In this document: positions 13,445 to 13,507 of the stretch, one piece after another
How positions within the stretch are numbered: the stretch's first letter is position 1
Layout: the number at the start of each line of letters is the position of its first letter
NCBI GenBank assembly: GCA_030682505.1
Contig: JAUXOH010000462.1
Coordinates: forward strand, 1 to 13,507
Length of the DNA: 13,507 nt
Direction of reading: 5' to 3'
Origin: Candidatus Didemnitutus sp.
GTDB taxonomy: Bacteria; Verrucomicrobiota; Verrucomicrobiia; Opitutales; Opitutaceae
Position numbers and translations under genes: made by a program
The notes under the pieces: model-generated
Told to the model about the DNA's origin: nothing
What the model saw: the letters and a program-made list of their open reading frames with translations, nothing else
Database searches by the model: none

Positions 13445-13507
13445 ATGAACGCGAAACAGATCACGATTGGAATCGATCTCGGGGACCGCCGTCATGCGGT
13501 ATGCGTC
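13445..13507 (+). CDS. IS110-family transposase, N-terminus only (cut by the window edge)
   Basis: The first 21 residues are visible: MNAKQITIGIDLGDRR followed by HAVCV. The IGIDLG motif with its Asp, followed by a basic/His segment and HAVCV, is the characteristic start of the RuvC-like DEDD domain of IS110/IS1111 recombinases. The gene runs off the right edge, so catalytic completeness and the IS ends cannot be judged. The ATG follows a strong nested stem-loop. GGGAGA lies too far upstream to be a normal Shine-Dalgarno motif. It indicates that the right part of the window is mobile or accessory DNA. Confidence 0.75.
   Translation, partial: MNAKQITIGIDLGDRRHAVCV

Noticed and set aside
1..13507. 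tRNA or rRNA genes
   Set aside because: No cloverleaf with a T-loop-like GTTCNANNC and matching acceptor stem, and no rRNA signature, was noticed in the intergenic regions on either strand.

Overview
The window looks like a high-GC Gram-negative chromosome, most plausibly Verrucomicrobiota of the Opitutaceae type. This is inferred from the mix of genes: a large secreted protein with Verrucomicrobia-style Ig-like domains, RCC1 and NHL propellers and a Gly-rich C-terminal anchor, plus clustered palindromic intergenic repeats. No rRNA or other marker gene is present, so the placement is tentative. Almost every start codon lacks a Shine-Dalgarno motif at the usual distance.

Layout. Positions 1-6545 are on the minus strand. 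Read in the direction of transcription they hold a complete 2-oxoglutarate dehydrogenase operon: sucA (E1), sucB (E2) and lpdA (E3). A hairpin/U-tract terminator follows lpdA, and an EamA-type transporter gene starts 3 nt after the U-tract. A cluster of three palindromic 40-bp repeats lies at the left edge. A 176-bp divergent region (6546-6721) separates this block from plus-strand genes: a small uncharacterised ORF, a SUI1/YciH-type translation factor 1 bp behind it, a lone DUF3800 protein and a terminator. Next comes a 1119-residue secreted protein containing a seven-repeat RCC1 block, a six-repeat NHL block and four Ig-like domains.

Accessory segment. From about 11908 to the right edge the DNA is visibly more A/T-rich and is organised as repeat - unknown ORF - repeat - small membrane-protein ORF - start of an IS110-family transposase. 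The two repeats (171 and 177 bp) are nearly identical and end at the same GTT trinucleotide, after which the sequences diverge at once. A new gene starts within 6-22 bp of each boundary. This resembles an integron gene-cassette array, but the core sites do not fit the canonical attC consensus and no integrase is in view. The repeats contain a hairpin whose changes between copies are compensatory or G-U, and a segment whose codon differences are mostly synonymous. The neighbouring IS110-type transposase is notable because one IS110/IS1111 subgroup is known to target attC sites. This segment is the best candidate for something undescribed.

How the genes fit together. The minus-strand operon supplies all three catalytic components of the TCA-cycle 2-oxoglutarate dehydrogenase complex. 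The plus-strand genes are functionally unrelated housekeeping, surface and accessory functions.
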